A stretch of 64,000 bases of DNA, from assembly GCF_003148845.1 (NCBI RefSeq), contig NZ_QGHA01000006.1:186001-250000 (forward strand). Direction: 5' to 3'. The stretch comes from Mucilaginibacter oryzae (GTDB taxonomy: Bacteria > Bacteroidota > Bacteroidia > Sphingobacteriales > Sphingobacteriaceae). Below, piece by piece: positions 42,490 through 52,734 of the stretch. The position numbers were made by a program, and so were the translations under genes. Within the stretch, counting starts at the first letter, position 1. Each line of letters starts with the position of its first letter. The notes under the pieces were generated by a model, which was not told where the DNA came from, made no database searches, and saw only the letters and a program-made list of their open reading frames with translations.

Positions 42490-43743
42490 TTAATCTTCGT
42501 ACTTTTTAAATATTACAGAAGCATTGTGGCCGCCAAAACCAAATCCGTTGCTCTGAACCATCCTTATATCGCGCTTTTGAGCGGTATTGAAAGTAAAATT
42601 GATTTTAGGGTCAAAAGCAGGATCATCAGTAAAGTGATTAATGGTTGGTGGGATGATACCATTTTTCAATGCCAGTATCGATGCAATAGCTTCAACCGCG
42701 CCGGCAGCACCTAAAAGGTGACCTGTCATTGATTTGGTTGAGCTGATGTTGATACGGTAAATATCATCGCCAAACACATCCTGTATTGCTTTAATCTCCT
42801 GCGGATCACCGATTGGGGTTGATGTGCCGTGAACGTTCACATAATCAATATCGGCAGGTTTTAAGTTCGCGTCTTCAAGGGCCGCGCGCATTACAAACGC
42901 AGCGCCTAAACCATCAGGGTGAGGGGCTGTCATGTGGTAAGCATCGGCGCTCATGCCTCCGCCCATCATTTCGGCATATATTTTCGCGCCGCGGGCTTTG
43001 GCATGTTCTAACTCTTCTAAAATGATCGTTCCGGCGCCTTCACCTGCCACAAAACCGTCACGATCAAGGTCAAACGGCCTTGAAGCCGTAGCCGGGTCAT
43101 CGTTACGGGTTGACAGCGCGTGCATGGCATTGAAACCGCCAATACCTGCTTCGTTGATGATAGCTTCTGAACCGCCGGTAATGAACATATTAGCTTTACC
43201 CAAACGGATATAGTTAAATGAATCAATCAGCGAGTTGTTGGATGAAGCACATGCCGAAACGGTAGTGAAGTTGGGGCCACGCAAACCATATTTAATAGAA
43301 ATATGGCCTGGGGCTATGTCGGCAATCATTTTAGGGATAAAGAAGGGATTAAAACGTGGAGAACCATCGCCCTTGGCAAAAGCCATCACCTCATCAAGGA
43401 AGGTTTTTAAACCGCCTATGCCCGAACCCCAGATCACGCCTATGCGGCTGGTATCCAGTTTCGAAAAATCTAATCCGGCATCCTTAACGGCCTCTTCGGT
43501 TGAGAATAAGGCGTATTGAACAAACGGATCCAATTTACGGGCGTCTTTACGTCCCAAAAAACCATCCGCGTCAAAGCCTTTAACTTCGCACGCGAACTTA
43601 GTTTTGAACTTCTCGGTATCAAAACTTTTAATTAAGGCAGCGCCACTTACTCCATTGATCAGTCCGTTCCAGTAATCTGCAACGGTGTTGCCAATAGGAG
43701 TAAGTGCTCCAAGCCCGGTTACTACAACTCTTTTAAACTCCAT
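42490..43743 (-). CDS. fabF: Beta-ketoacyl-ACP synthase II
   Basis: A 417-residue condensing enzyme of fatty acid elongation. The catalytic cysteine is in TTVSACASSNNSLI (near residue 165), histidines in VNVHGTSTPIGD (near 305) and SMTGHLLGAAG (near 342). Residues VVVTGLGALTPIGN open the fold. Length is standard. It lies between acpP (20 bases upstream) and rnc in one operon. Confidence 0.96.
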   Translation of the reverse strand: MEFKRVVVTGLGALTPIGNTVADYWNGLINGVSGAALIKSFDTEKFKTKFACEVKGFDADGFLGRKDARKLDPFVQYALFSTEEAVKDAGLDFSKLDTSRIGVIWGSGIGGLKTFLDEVMAFAKGDGSPRFNPFFIPKMIADIAPGHISIKYGLRGPNFTTVSACASSNNSLIDSFNYIRLGKANMFITGGSEAIINEAGIGGFNAMHALSTRNDDPATASRPFDLDRDGFVAGEGAGTIILEELEHAKARGAKIYAEMMGGGMSADAYHMTAPHPDGLGAAFVMRAALEDANLKPADIDYVNVHGTSTPIGDPQEIKAIQDVFGDDIYRINISSTKSMTGHLLGAAGAVEAIASILALKNGIIPPTINHFTDDPAFDPKINFTFNTAQKRDIRMVQSNGFGFGGHNASVIFKKYED

Positions 43744-43763
43744 TTAATCCAGTTAGGGAGTTC

Positions 43764-44000
43764 TTATTTAACGTTTTTTTCAAGGTAAGCAACAGCCTGG
43801 CCTACAGTGCCAATAGTTTCCGCCTGATCGTCAGGAATAGCCACGTTAAATTCTTTTTCAAACTCCATGATTAATTCCACGGTGTCTAACGAGTCGGCAC
43901 CAAGATCATTGGTGAAACTCGCTTCTGGTGTAACTTCACTTTCGTCAACACCCAGTTTTTCTACGATAATAGCTTTTACTCTTGAAGCGATATCAGACAT
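43764..44000 (-). CDS. acpP: Acyl carrier protein
   Basis: A 78-residue acidic carrier. The 4'-phosphopantetheine attachment serine is in GADSLDTVELIMEFE (S36). It carries acyl chains for FabF and the other fatty-acid enzymes. It is the first gene of the operon; the promoter at 44037-44067 gives a leader of about 30 bases. Confidence 0.97.
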   Translation of the reverse strand: MSDIASRVKAIIVEKLGVDESEVTPEASFTNDLGADSLDTVELIMEFEKEFNVAIPDDQAETIGTVGQAVAYLEKNVK

Positions 44001-44036
44001 AGTCTTTATAGTTTAATGATTAATAAAAATTCAGTG

Positions 44037-44067
44037 CAAAGAAAAATAAATTCTGCCAATAAACAAA
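44037..44067 (-). promoter_or_regulatory. Promoter of acpP-fabF-rnc
   Basis: On the minus strand TTTG (44067-44064), a 19-bp spacer and TTTCTTTG (44044-44037) fit TTTG-N19-TAnnTTTG with one mismatch. Spacing and distance to the acpP ATG are as expected. Confidence 0.5.
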
Positions 44068-44127
44068 TCTAAAAACTTTTACAATATAAATCTCTAAACA
44101 AAATTTTATTGAAAGGGTTTGTATTAG

Positions 44128-44135
44128 TAATTTTG
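44128..44135 (+). promoter_or_regulatory. -7 promoter box of IPExxxVDY gene
   Basis: TAATTTTG matches TAnnTTTG, with TTTT at 44104-44107 at a 20-bp spacer. The predicted transcript begins fewer than ten bases before the ATG at 44150. Confidence 0.45.
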
Positions 44136-44149
44136 ACGCCGTAAAAGTA

Positions 44150-44575
44150 ATGATTTTGAACAGGAAATTTTTAAAGTTTGAGATCGATTTTGATTTTGTA
44201 CTCATCGCGGTAACAACGTCACTTAAAGATTACCGCATTTGTTATCTCATCAACAAACATTTAAATTTTGATTTTATTAAGGTTGATGACCTTGAGGTTG
44301 ATATTTACAAGGGCAGCGAGCCTGTTCTGTTCTCATTATACCGCTACAGTTGGGAAACCACCGAAACAGATTTTTATTTTATAGGCAATAAAGGGTCGGA
44401 AGGTTACCTTGTTCCGGAAATAAAAAGCGCCGATTATTTTTTAATGATCCGAAACTATATAGATGATAATGAACTTGATGCGATAGTTTCATCGCTTAAC
44501 AAAATACCCGAAGTGGTTGCCGCTGTAAAGATTGATCCAAAAAAAATAAAATCACGGGAAAATCTGTTATTTTAG
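44150..44575 (+). CDS. IPExxxVDY family protein
   Basis: A 141-residue protein of a family known only from Bacteroidota. The name-giving motif is degenerate near the start (FLKFEIDFDFVLIAV). LVPEIKSADYFLMIRNY (about 88-104) is the other conserved block. Function unknown. It is divergent from acpP and directly before pyruvate kinase, an arrangement common in the phylum. Confidence 0.8.
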   Translation: MILNRKFLKFEIDFDFVLIAVTTSLKDYRICYLINKHLNFDFIKVDDLEVDIYKGSEPVLFSLYRYSWETTETDFYFIGNKGSEGYLVPEIKSADYFLMIRNYIDDNELDAIVSSLNKIPEVVAAVKIDPKKIKSRENLLF

Positions 44576-44641
44576 CGCCGAATTTTAAAATGTTGGTTTT
44601 ACAATCATTTATAATACCCTCCAGTTTTTAACCCGAATAAT

Positions 44642-46081
44642 ATGGAATTATACTATAATCGAACAAAAATTGTTGCCACCATGGGGCCGGCTTCAGCTAA
44701 AAAAGATGTTTTATTAGCGATGATTAAGGCTGGTGTTAACATTTGCCGTCTTAATTTTTCGCACGGTAAGCCCGAAGATCATAAAGTAGTGATCGATCTT
44801 ATCCGCGAAATTAACGAGCAATACAAAACCAACGTGGGCATCCTTGCCGATTTGCAGGGCCCTAAAATCCGCATCGGCCTGGTAAAAGACGGCGGGATTA
44901 ACCTGGTAAACGGTACCCGGATTAAAATTACCACACACGAGTGCATTGGTAATGATGAGCAGATTTACATTACCTACCCAACCTTCCCGCAGGATGTACA
45001 GGCAAATGAAATTATTTTGCTTGACGACGGTAAATTACAGCTGAAAGTTATTGAAACCAACAAAACTGATACCGTAATATGCGAGGTTGTACACGGCGGC
45101 ATCTTAACATCGCGTAAAGGCGTTAACCTGCCCAATACCAAAGTATCAATTCCAAGCTTAACCGAAGAGGATTTGGTTAACCTTGAATTTGCCCTGCAAC
45201 AGGATGTTGAATGGATCGGCTTATCATTTGTACGTACCGGCGAGGATATTGTGGAGTTAAAGCGCATCATCGCCCGCAACGGCTCATCGGCCAAAGTTAT
45301 TGCCAAAGTTGAAAAACCGGAGGCCATTGAAAATATCGACGCCATTGTTGCCGCTACCGACGGCGTAATGGTAGCCCGTGGCGACCTGGGCGTTGAAATG
45401 CCGCTTGAGCAGGTGCCTTTGCTGCAAAAAATGATTGCCCGTAAATGCCGCGCCGCATCAAAACCGGTTATTGTAGCTACCCAGATGCTCGAATCGATGA
45501 TTACCACCCCGCGCCCAACCCGTGCCGAGGTGAATGACGTTGCCAACTCTGTACTTGACGGTGCCGACGCGGTAATGCTGAGCGGTGAAACATCTGTTGG
45601 CGAGTTCCCGGTTATTGTTATTGAAACCATGGCCAAAATTGTTCGCGATGTTGAAGAGTACGGCTATCCTTTTTACTCGCCTAAAGAGGCGGTTGTTAAA
45701 GACCCGGCTTCTCCAAACTTCCTGAGCAATGCCCTTTGCGAATCGGCTGTTCATATCGCCGAGCAAAGTAACGCCGCAGGTATCGTATCAATGACCACTT
45801 CGGGTTACACAGCTTTCGAAATTTCGAGCCACAGGCCTAAAGCAAGCACCTATATATTTACATCAAACAAACAGCTGCTAAACGCGCTGAGCCTAGTTTG
45901 GGGCGTACGTACATTTTACTACGATCAGCTGGAAAGTACAGACCAAACCATTGCTGATGTAAACAACCTGCTTAAAGCCGAAGGCTTAATTAAAACCGGT
46001 GATGTTGTTGTTAATACAGCCGCTACGCCTATTACCAAACAAGGTAAAACCAATACACTTAAATTAAGTGTTATTGAATAA
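44642..46081 (+). CDS. pyk: Pyruvate kinase
   Basis: A 479-residue glycolytic enzyme that makes ATP and pyruvate from phosphoenolpyruvate. KIVATMGPASAKK at the start, ICRLNFSHG (about 32-40), VIAKVEKPEAIENID (about 220-234), MVARGDLGVEMP (about 244-255) and ATQMLESM (about 280) are all present. The C-terminal allosteric domain is complete. It follows the IPExxxVDY gene by 66 bases and ends at a strong terminator. Confidence 0.97.
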   Translation: MELYYNRTKIVATMGPASAKKDVLLAMIKAGVNICRLNFSHGKPEDHKVVIDLIREINEQYKTNVGILADLQGPKIRIGLVKDGGINLVNGTRIKITTHECIGNDEQIYITYPTFPQDVQANEIILLDDGKLQLKVIETNKTDTVICEVVHGGILTSRKGVNLPNTKVSIPSLTEEDLVNLEFALQQDVEWIGLSFVRTGEDIVELKRIIARNGSSAKVIAKVEKPEAIENIDAIVAATDGVMVARGDLGVEMPLEQVPLLQKMIARKCRAASKPVIVATQMLESMITTPRPTRAEVNDVANSVLDGADAVMLSGETSVGEFPVIVIETMAKIVRDVEEYGYPFYSPKEAVVKDPASPNFLSNALCESAVHIAEQSNAAGIVSMTTSGYTAFEISSHRPKASTYIFTSNKQLLNALSLVWGVRTFYYDQLESTDQTIADVNNLLKAEGLIKTGDVVVNTAATPITKQGKTNTLKLSVIE

Positions 46082-46140
46082 GGCTTAATACAATATACTT
46101 CAATAAGATTGCCTGCCGTGCGAACGAAGGGCTCAAGAAA

Positions 46141-46177
46141 AAAAGGGGATGGATCATCATTGATGCCATCCCCTTTT
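46141..46177 (+). terminator. Terminator of pyruvate kinase
   Basis: AAAAGGGGATGG (46141-46152) and CCATCCCCTTTT (46166-46177) form a 12-bp stem ending in a T run; it works on both strands. Confidence 0.9.
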
Positions 46178-46325
46178 ATTTGTTTTTTACAACAGCCCCG
46201 TGCAATACAAATAATACCGGGCAACACCTGATCAATGTACAGGTGGTTACCCGGTAAAACCGCGTAGTCAATCCTGAGCGCGAAGCCAATAATTTATCTG
46301 ATCATTGTATAGTGCTGCGTCACTG

Positions 46326-47564
46326 TTAATTGGCATCGGGCAAACCATCTTTTTTCATGCCTTGCACAAGTAAACAATGAATGATATAATCCATATCAAC
46401 ACCGGTATCTTCCCAGTTGCCGTTAAAGCCGTATGGCCATGAATGCAAACCATCGCCATAAAGTTTGGCTGTAGGGTTCCTGGTCATGAACTGTAGGATC
46501 TGGTTGGTATGCTTACCCACACAAACACCATTCACGATAAGCTGGGGCCAAAACCAGCTGGTACCGCCGCCTAATGTATGTTCTATTTCATGAAGTATTG
46601 TACCCACGCGCTGGTAACCCGGATTAGCGCCCACATTGATCCATCCCCCATTTACAGCATCAGCAGTAGGTGTTCCGGGCGAATAGTTGATGGATAACGT
46701 TTTTTCGCAAGTAGAGAAGTTATTCTGGTACTCAACCGCCTTAGCTGTTGCTTCATCAATTCTCTTATAAGCGGCTTTGGTATCGGCATCCGCGTTAGGG
46801 TCTTCATTCACCATACTGTAGGTAACATGCCCGCGCCGGATGGTGGAAATTAATACGTTAGGGCCATAAGTGATTCGCCCAAAGTTATTGATACAATATG
46901 CCCTGATATTATAATTGGTAGCTTCGTGGAGGCTGTCTATCCGCACAAAAATATCCAGATCATTATGGCCGGGTGTAATAATTTTACGATCTGTAATTTG
47001 CGGGTTAGCGCTGGTTGCGATACAAATACCCGATTCCTTGATGCCCGCAGCTAAACTATCGCGAACGGTACCGGCTGCAAATGCGGTAAAGGCGCCTGAA
47101 GCAAACATGGTATCAGTTGCCACACTTATATGGTTTGGCGGGCTCATGGTGGTAATTTGCTTGTCAACACTATACGCAACACCTTTACTGTTAACCGCGT
47201 AACTCCTGATCCAATAGTTGGTGTTAGGCTGCAAGCCGCTTATTTTAACCTGGAAGCCGGCATTACCCGAAGAATACGAGGTAGCGGTGGTTTTATTATC
47301 AGTAGGATGCTGGCCTGTGCCCCAGTAAACACCCCTGTCTGATATACTGACACCGGACTTGGCGCTTGCGTAAATGGTCATCGAAGTTGCGGATAAACTT
47401 CCGATGCTGTCAACCGTTACAGTTGCCAAACCGGGGTTCGCGCTATCAGTCCCCTGCGTGGTGGAAGGGCCCGGTATCGTGTTTTTTTTACTGCAACAAA
47501 CAGCTGTAAAGATGAGTATAAACAAACAGCTTTTTAGTAGGTTAACTAATTGATTATTTTTCAT
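46326..47564 (-). CDS. Secreted lipoprotein with FN3-like domains and HExxH putative metalloprotease domain
   Basis: A 412-residue lipoprotein (signal peptide with cysteine near 24-25, VCCSKKN). Two fibronectin-III-like modules (about 45-135 and 140-240; LQPNTNYWIRSYAVNSKG is typical) precede a C-terminal domain with HEIEH (325-329), then HSWPYGFNGNWED (about 374-386). The C-terminal domain resembles that of the lectin protein at 59721: HEIxHT, about 40 residues, then HxWPYGxN. This suggests a zincin-like domain; protease activity is inferred. It is the last gene on the left of the polysaccharide locus and may belong to it. Confidence 0.7.
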   Translation of the reverse strand: MKNNQLVNLLKSCLFILIFTAVCCSKKNTIPGPSTTQGTDSANPGLATVTVDSIGSLSATSMTIYASAKSGVSISDRGVYWGTGQHPTDNKTTATSYSSGNAGFQVKISGLQPNTNYWIRSYAVNSKGVAYSVDKQITTMSPPNHISVATDTMFASGAFTAFAAGTVRDSLAAGIKESGICIATSANPQITDRKIITPGHNDLDIFVRIDSLHEATNYNIRAYCINNFGRITYGPNVLISTIRRGHVTYSMVNEDPNADADTKAAYKRIDEATAKAVEYQNNFSTCEKTLSINYSPGTPTADAVNGGWINVGANPGYQRVGTILHEIEHTLGGGTSWFWPQLIVNGVCVGKHTNQILQFMTRNPTAKLYGDGLHSWPYGFNGNWEDTGVDMDYIIHCLLVQGMKKDGLPDAN

Positions 47565-47682
47565 AACATAATTTAAATTTTAAAGGTTTAAAGAGCAAAA
47601 AGGCTATCTGATATCAGAACCGTCCGTATTATCAATATATAGTTGCGTCATTACGCCGTGCTATAGGCGCGTTGAGCAGACG

Positions 47683-50124
47683 TTATTCCCCTTTATCCTG
47701 TTCTATTTTAAGATTAGCTGATTGGATTCCGGATCCGGACGCCGATAAGGTAAACGCTTCCGGCCTGGTACCCGAACGAATAATTACCTGGGCTTTACCG
47801 TTAAACAATTTCCTTTGCCAATGGCCGCGAGCGCATTGATCGTGTTCGTGACTACTGGGATCCCCATTGCCAACACCTATTATTTCGGCACTTCCTTTCA
47901 GCGTAAAGTTGATCAGGTTGTCGGCGTCGGGAACTTCACGTCCATTCTTATCTAAAACACTAACATTCACAACAACCGCGTCACTGCTGTCTGCGGTCAG
48001 CTTTAACTTTGATGGTGTAAGTAAAATTCTTGCTGCCTGCTTCGTGGTCTCTACCGTCGACTTTATCACCCTCGTTCCCTTGTAGCCCACGGCCTGCAGT
48101 CGCCCCGGTTCATATTTTACAGACCATACCAGATGCCCGTTACGCGGCATCGCTTTAGTTCCGAGGTTTTTGCCGTTGAGAAACAGGGTTACCTTATCGG
48201 CATTAGAATTTATCCATACATCTATGGGCTGCTCCTCTTTGCCTTTCCAGTTCCAGTGAGGGGAAATATGCAATACGTCTTTATCAGTCCACCATGCCTG
48301 GTAGTAATAATAAATATCCTTTGGAAACCCGCACATATCCATAATACCAAAGTGCGAATTCACATTAGGCCAGCGGTAAGGTGTAGGTTCACCACGGTAA
48401 TCAAAGCCGGTCCAGGCAAAGCCACCGATAAACCATTTCCTTTCGTCAGCAATTTTCCACCATGTTTCGGCGGTCGAAGCCCATGACGGGAAGGTAATAT
48501 CATGGTCGGGTACGTAAGCCCGCACCGTGTCTTTAACATAAATACCCCTGGTGGTAACGGTGCTGGCCACCTCTGTTCCTATTATTGGTTGTAACGGATG
48601 CTGCTTATGATAAGCATCAATTCCTGTTAAGTTATAATTGAACCCTCTAACGGGGATTACCTCGTTAACGCCGGGATAGTAATTACCGAGATTAGCCGCG
48701 TAGGTGCTTGTTCGGGTGGGGTCAAGTTCCTGCTGCAATAACAGCTGATGCTGAGCCATACGCTTACCAATATCGGTGCGTTGTGTAACATACTCTTCAT
48801 TTCCTATCGACCACATAAAAACGCTGGCATGATTGCGATCACGGAGAATCAGGTCGCGGAACTGCTGTTCGTATTCCTGTCCGCTGTTTAACAAACGGGT
48901 TTCATCCATAACCAGCATACCAAGGCTGTCGCACGCGTCCAATAGTTCCGGCGTTGGTGGGTTATGGGTGGCACGGTAGGCGTTCACCCCCATTTTTTTG
49001 AGCAGGTTAATGCGGTAAAATTGCAGATAATCAGGCAGGGCCGTTCCGAGGCCAGCATGATCCTGATGGCAGCTCACTCCCTTTATTTTAACCGGTTTAT
49101 CATTCAGAAAAAACCCCGAATCGCTTTGGAACCTTAAAGAACGGATACCAAACCGCACCATTGTGCTGTCAACTGTACGGCCGCCTTTAATAATTAATGA
49201 TATAGCGCGGTACAGGTAAGGATCATCAAGCGACCATAGCCTCGGCTTGCTGACGGCCAGGGAATCGGTCAGTTCCCCGACGCCATTAACAGATAGAGAA
49301 ACGGGCAGCTTTCGCCCCTTTACAATTATTTTACCATTCCTGTCGGTGATATAACTATATACACTGTCTGCCAACGTACGTAGTGATTTGTTTTCTACCG
49401 CGTTTTTCAGGAAAACCTTTGCTTTATCGCCCGTTATGGAAGAATATACAAATACCCCGCCCGCGGTTTTGAAATGAACGTTATCATAACTATTTAACCA
49501 GGCATGCCTGTAAATGCCGGCGCCTTCATAAAACCAGCCCTCAAATTGCGTGGCATCCACCCTTACCACCACTACATTCTTTTTACCAAACTGTATAAAA
49601 TCCGTAATATCAAACGCGAAACTGGTGTAACCGCTGCTGTGCCCGCCAACATAATACCCATTGATCCATATTTTGCTGTCCCGGTAAACGCCGTCAAACT
49701 GCAGTTCAAACCGTTTACCCGAATCCGCTTTTTGAATGGTAAAGTTCTTTCTATACCATCCGATGCTATTTTGGGGGAATAAGCCGCCTACAGGTTTATA
49801 TCCATGCGCATCGATATCATCATTTTTGACATAGGTAAAAGGCAGCTTTACTACCCAATCGTGTGGTAACCGCACATTTTGCCAGGAAGAGTCCGCGTAG
49901 TCAACTCCGATACATGTATTACTTGTCTCTCCTGATTTGGAAAAGATGTTACCTATGCCATAATTGAAATCCTTTTCCGGATCTGCGGCATTACCGGGGC
50001 TGAATTTCCAGCTGCGGTCAAAATTGAGGTGTTGCCTCGCACTTTGTTGTTGCCCTTTCGCGGAAAGAGCAATTGACAGCAAAAAGAACAACAAAAAGTA
50101 GTTGACGTAAAATTTATTTATCAT
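47683..50124 (-). CDS. Glycoside hydrolase family 2 beta-galactosidase-like enzyme
   Basis: An 813-residue exported enzyme. Signal peptide to about residue 24, then the sugar-binding, immunoglobulin-like and TIM-barrel domains. The acid/base glutamate is in MWSIGNEEYV and the nucleophile glutamate in QPIIGTEVAST. The C-terminus (about 640-810) holds two more beta domains ending in DUF4982-like sequence. The frame begins at 50196; ATG 50124 precedes the signal peptide. As the only glycosidase visible, it suggests a beta-galactoside or beta-glucuronide target; GH2 also includes beta-mannosidases, so substrate is uncertain. Confidence 0.9.
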   Translation of the reverse strand: MINKFYVNYFLLFFLLSIALSAKGQQQSARQHLNFDRSWKFSPGNAADPEKDFNYGIGNIFSKSGETSNTCIGVDYADSSWQNVRLPHDWVVKLPFTYVKNDDIDAHGYKPVGGLFPQNSIGWYRKNFTIQKADSGKRFELQFDGVYRDSKIWINGYYVGGHSSGYTSFAFDITDFIQFGKKNVVVVRVDATQFEGWFYEGAGIYRHAWLNSYDNVHFKTAGGVFVYSSITGDKAKVFLKNAVENKSLRTLADSVYSYITDRNGKIIVKGRKLPVSLSVNGVGELTDSLAVSKPRLWSLDDPYLYRAISLIIKGGRTVDSTMVRFGIRSLRFQSDSGFFLNDKPVKIKGVSCHQDHAGLGTALPDYLQFYRINLLKKMGVNAYRATHNPPTPELLDACDSLGMLVMDETRLLNSGQEYEQQFRDLILRDRNHASVFMWSIGNEEYVTQRTDIGKRMAQHQLLLQQELDPTRTSTYAANLGNYYPGVNEVIPVRGFNYNLTGIDAYHKQHPLQPIIGTEVASTVTTRGIYVKDTVRAYVPDHDITFPSWASTAETWWKIADERKWFIGGFAWTGFDYRGEPTPYRWPNVNSHFGIMDMCGFPKDIYYYYQAWWTDKDVLHISPHWNWKGKEEQPIDVWINSNADKVTLFLNGKNLGTKAMPRNGHLVWSVKYEPGRLQAVGYKGTRVIKSTVETTKQAARILLTPSKLKLTADSSDAVVVNVSVLDKNGREVPDADNLINFTLKGSAEIIGVGNGDPSSHEHDQCARGHWQRKLFNGKAQVIIRSGTRPEAFTLSASGSGIQSANLKIEQDKGE

Positions 50125-50283
50125 AAGCGCGTTGTGTAACTTTCTATTTACCAACATACTGAACACCATGCATGAATATTTTAAAACCTGTATCACCTGA
50201 TTGTATCAGAAATTTAAATCATATGACCCGGCAATAACTCAACAGAGCATCGCCGGGCCATACAGATGGGGTTTCGGTTTAAT

Positions 50284-51495
50284 TTATTGATATGCTTCTT
50301 TATATAGCCTTACACTACCAATTTTGATATATTGACCAGAGGCATCGATAGTAACTGCAAAGCCTATCGATACTGTTTTAGCTGTGGCCAGCGTAAAATT
50401 GAGCTCAGCTGAGGCGATATCTGAAAACGCGATAGACTGTGAACTGATCTTATTCACATCGGGCAATGTAGTACCTTCCGCCACAGCGATAAACCTGCTT
50501 CCACCCTTGTTTTGGTCAATTCCACTCAATTTAAAGCTGTAGTTACCAGCCGGAAGGGTGATGGTTTGGTAAATCAACCCGTTGTTTAATGCAGGGAGGC
50601 CCCAGCCCGCTTCAAAAGAAAGCACTCCCGTTCCGCCACGGTTTTCAAAGCCCCCATATTTACCATTGCTGATATTCAGGGCGCCCTGATTGCTTGTCCA
50701 ATCGGCTACGCTGCCCCATCTCGACCCATCATATGCGCCGGATTTAAACGGAGAACCCGTATTCTTCAGATAAGTTGCGGTAACGTCCTCCTGTATAAAC
50801 TTAGGCACATAACGTGTGGTATAATCAGTACTGAAAGTATCTATCGAAACCGTATCCGGAAGAAAAAGCGTACGATAACGGATATTAGAACTGGTTTTAA
50901 AGTTTGCCAGCCTGGTAACCGACGAGTCGATCGGTGTGCGGAGCGTAACGGTTTTTCCGCTTGTGTTGGTGTATTCAACTTCTGTAGCGAAAACCCCTGT
51001 TAAACGATCCATCCCTAACCACTTGATAGCAGTGCTGCCGTCAGATTCGGTTTGCGCGCTCGCTATCCCCCTGTTGGCAAGTGAAGCCTGGTAACGGTCA
51101 CCGTAAGCTTTTCCGGTTTTATAAACCGGTATTGATTTATTGCCCGAAGCATCATAGGTAAATAAAACAAAATTCTGAACACCCTCCCCTATATTGCTTA
51201 CAAAATAAGAAAGCGTATCTACGGTATTTTTACGCACAACCGGTACTGTTACCGAATCCTGATAATTGTTCCAGAAAATTTTGAGGCTCGTAACTTTTGG
51301 GTCGGCCAGGAAAAGCCCCTTAACTAAAACACGGTTACGGCCAGACATTATTTGAACAGAGTCGACCTTACCTGTGTAAGATATTTCGCCGCCCGCTACA
51401 AACTTTTTATAATCATCCATTTTTCTGCAGGACGACAGCACTACTGCCCCTACAAAGCACAAGACGAATAATGCAGTATTTAATTTATTTCTCAT
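50284..51495 (-). CDS. DUF4998/DUF5013-type surface lipoprotein
   Basis: A 403-residue lipoprotein (signal with VVLSSCRKM lipobox, cysteine near 23). The first half carries the YKKFVAGGEISYTGKVDSV motif of DUF4998; the C-terminal region (about 240-403) looks like a galactose-binding/DUF5013 beta sandwich. Such proteins act as glycan-binding partners on the cell surface alongside SusD. It lies 23 bases after the DUF4959-type gene, in the susCD operon. Confidence 0.82.
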   Translation of the reverse strand: MRNKLNTALFVLCFVGAVVLSSCRKMDDYKKFVAGGEISYTGKVDSVQIMSGRNRVLVKGLFLADPKVTSLKIFWNNYQDSVTVPVVRKNTVDTLSYFVSNIGEGVQNFVLFTYDASGNKSIPVYKTGKAYGDRYQASLANRGIASAQTESDGSTAIKWLGMDRLTGVFATEVEYTNTSGKTVTLRTPIDSSVTRLANFKTSSNIRYRTLFLPDTVSIDTFSTDYTTRYVPKFIQEDVTATYLKNTGSPFKSGAYDGSRWGSVADWTSNQGALNISNGKYGGFENRGGTGVLSFEAGWGLPALNNGLIYQTITLPAGNYSFKLSGIDQNKGGSRFIAVAEGTTLPDVNKISSQSIAFSDIASAELNFTLATAKTVSIGFAVTIDASGQYIKIGSVRLYKEAYQ

Positions 51496-51518
51496 ATATC
51501 CTTAAGTTAAATGTGATG

Positions 51519-52712
51519 TTACCGGGGATCGCCATATACCTGAACCTCCGAAATACTCATAAAAGATGTGCCCGCCCAGTTTTTGATTGATTTGATACGC
51601 AGGTAACGTACTTTTTTAGGCGCTACGTTGAAAGTATAGCTGATACCCGCGTTGGCGAAAGCGTAATCTTCGGCTGTTTGAACGCCATAGGCACTGCCGG
51701 AAGGCTTTTTGGATGTAAACGAACCTAACAAGATCCAGTTATTAAAGCTGCCGTCGGCCGGAGGGTTATCAGTACCCCATACTTCAAATTGCTTGAGGTC
51801 GCCTCCATAAAAGTAAGTTCGGCCATTAAGGTATTCCGGGTAGTCCCAGATCACTATCCGGCTTAAGGTAGCCAGTTTTCCAACATCAAAGGTGCTCCAT
51901 TGCGGATCGGTGGTTGTCGTATTCGTAAAGTTAACGCTTGGCCAGTCCATAATATTTCCATCCCACATCGCGCTAACACTTGTTCCGCCGTACTGCTGGT
52001 GGGTATCTGTAGGAAGAATAACTTCCTTATAGCCACTTTTCGGTATGACAGTTTCGTACAAAGGTTTTAAACTTAAAAACAGCGTATCCGTGTGGTTAAA
52101 CCAGCGATCGCGAATGGTAATACCGAATTTTTTGGTGAGTGTGTCCATGCCGCGGATAGACTGGTCGAGCTGGCTGGCCGAGGTATAGATATTTTTTCCC
52201 GTAGACACCAGTTTGCCTTTCGTTTCCACAAATATTTCGATGGCCAGATCTGCTTTTGCCGGGTTACTGGCCTGGAAATTAATGCCCCCAAAATCGGGTA
52301 TTACCTTAAGGCTCCTGTATACTCCCCAAATCGGGTTCTCGAGCGGCTTTACTTTTACTACTGTTGGCGCCGATGCTTTTTCACTGCGGTTAACCGCGTA
52401 TAACGATACATCGTGCTGATCGGTGTCACCAAAACCCTCAACTGTAAGGTTGTTGCCGTAATAAGAGGATTTTACTTCCATAACCTTGCCGTTGGCCAGC
52501 GTATAAACCGCTTTAACGTATAAAAGGTCTTTATCCTTGGGCAGGGTGTAGGTAATTGTTGCGTTTCCGGGCCCGTTGGTTACAGATACATTGGTTACCT
52601 GGCCGGGCGGCGTATCATTGTTTTCTAATGGTCCGATGCGATCTGCTTTGCAGCTGTAAAGGATCGCCATGATGATGAGCGTTATGCTAACCGGCAATAT
52701 TTTATTTTTCAT
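51519..52712 (-). CDS. DUF4959/DUF5126/DUF5000-type surface lipoprotein
   Basis: A 397-residue lipoprotein (MKNKILPVSITLIIMAILYSC, cysteine at 21). It has an FN3-like DUF4959 domain (about 35-125), a middle DUF5126-like domain and a C-terminal F5/8 type C (DUF5000) carbohydrate-binding domain (about 240-395; VSAMWDGN and KKVRYLRIKSIKNW). Probably a surface glycan-binding protein that works with SusD. The stop is about 20 bases before the next gene in the operon. Confidence 0.85.
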   Translation of the reverse strand: MKNKILPVSITLIIMAILYSCKADRIGPLENNDTPPGQVTNVSVTNGPGNATITYTLPKDKDLLYVKAVYTLANGKVMEVKSSYYGNNLTVEGFGDTDQHDVSLYAVNRSEKASAPTVVKVKPLENPIWGVYRSLKVIPDFGGINFQASNPAKADLAIEIFVETKGKLVSTGKNIYTSASQLDQSIRGMDTLTKKFGITIRDRWFNHTDTLFLSLKPLYETVIPKSGYKEVILPTDTHQQYGGTSVSAMWDGNIMDWPSVNFTNTTTTDPQWSTFDVGKLATLSRIVIWDYPEYLNGRTYFYGGDLKQFEVWGTDNPPADGSFNNWILLGSFTSKKPSGSAYGVQTAEDYAFANAGISYTFNVAPKKVRYLRIKSIKNWAGTSFMSISEVQVYGDPR

Positions 52713-52734
52713 GTTTATATCTTTAAGTGGTGTA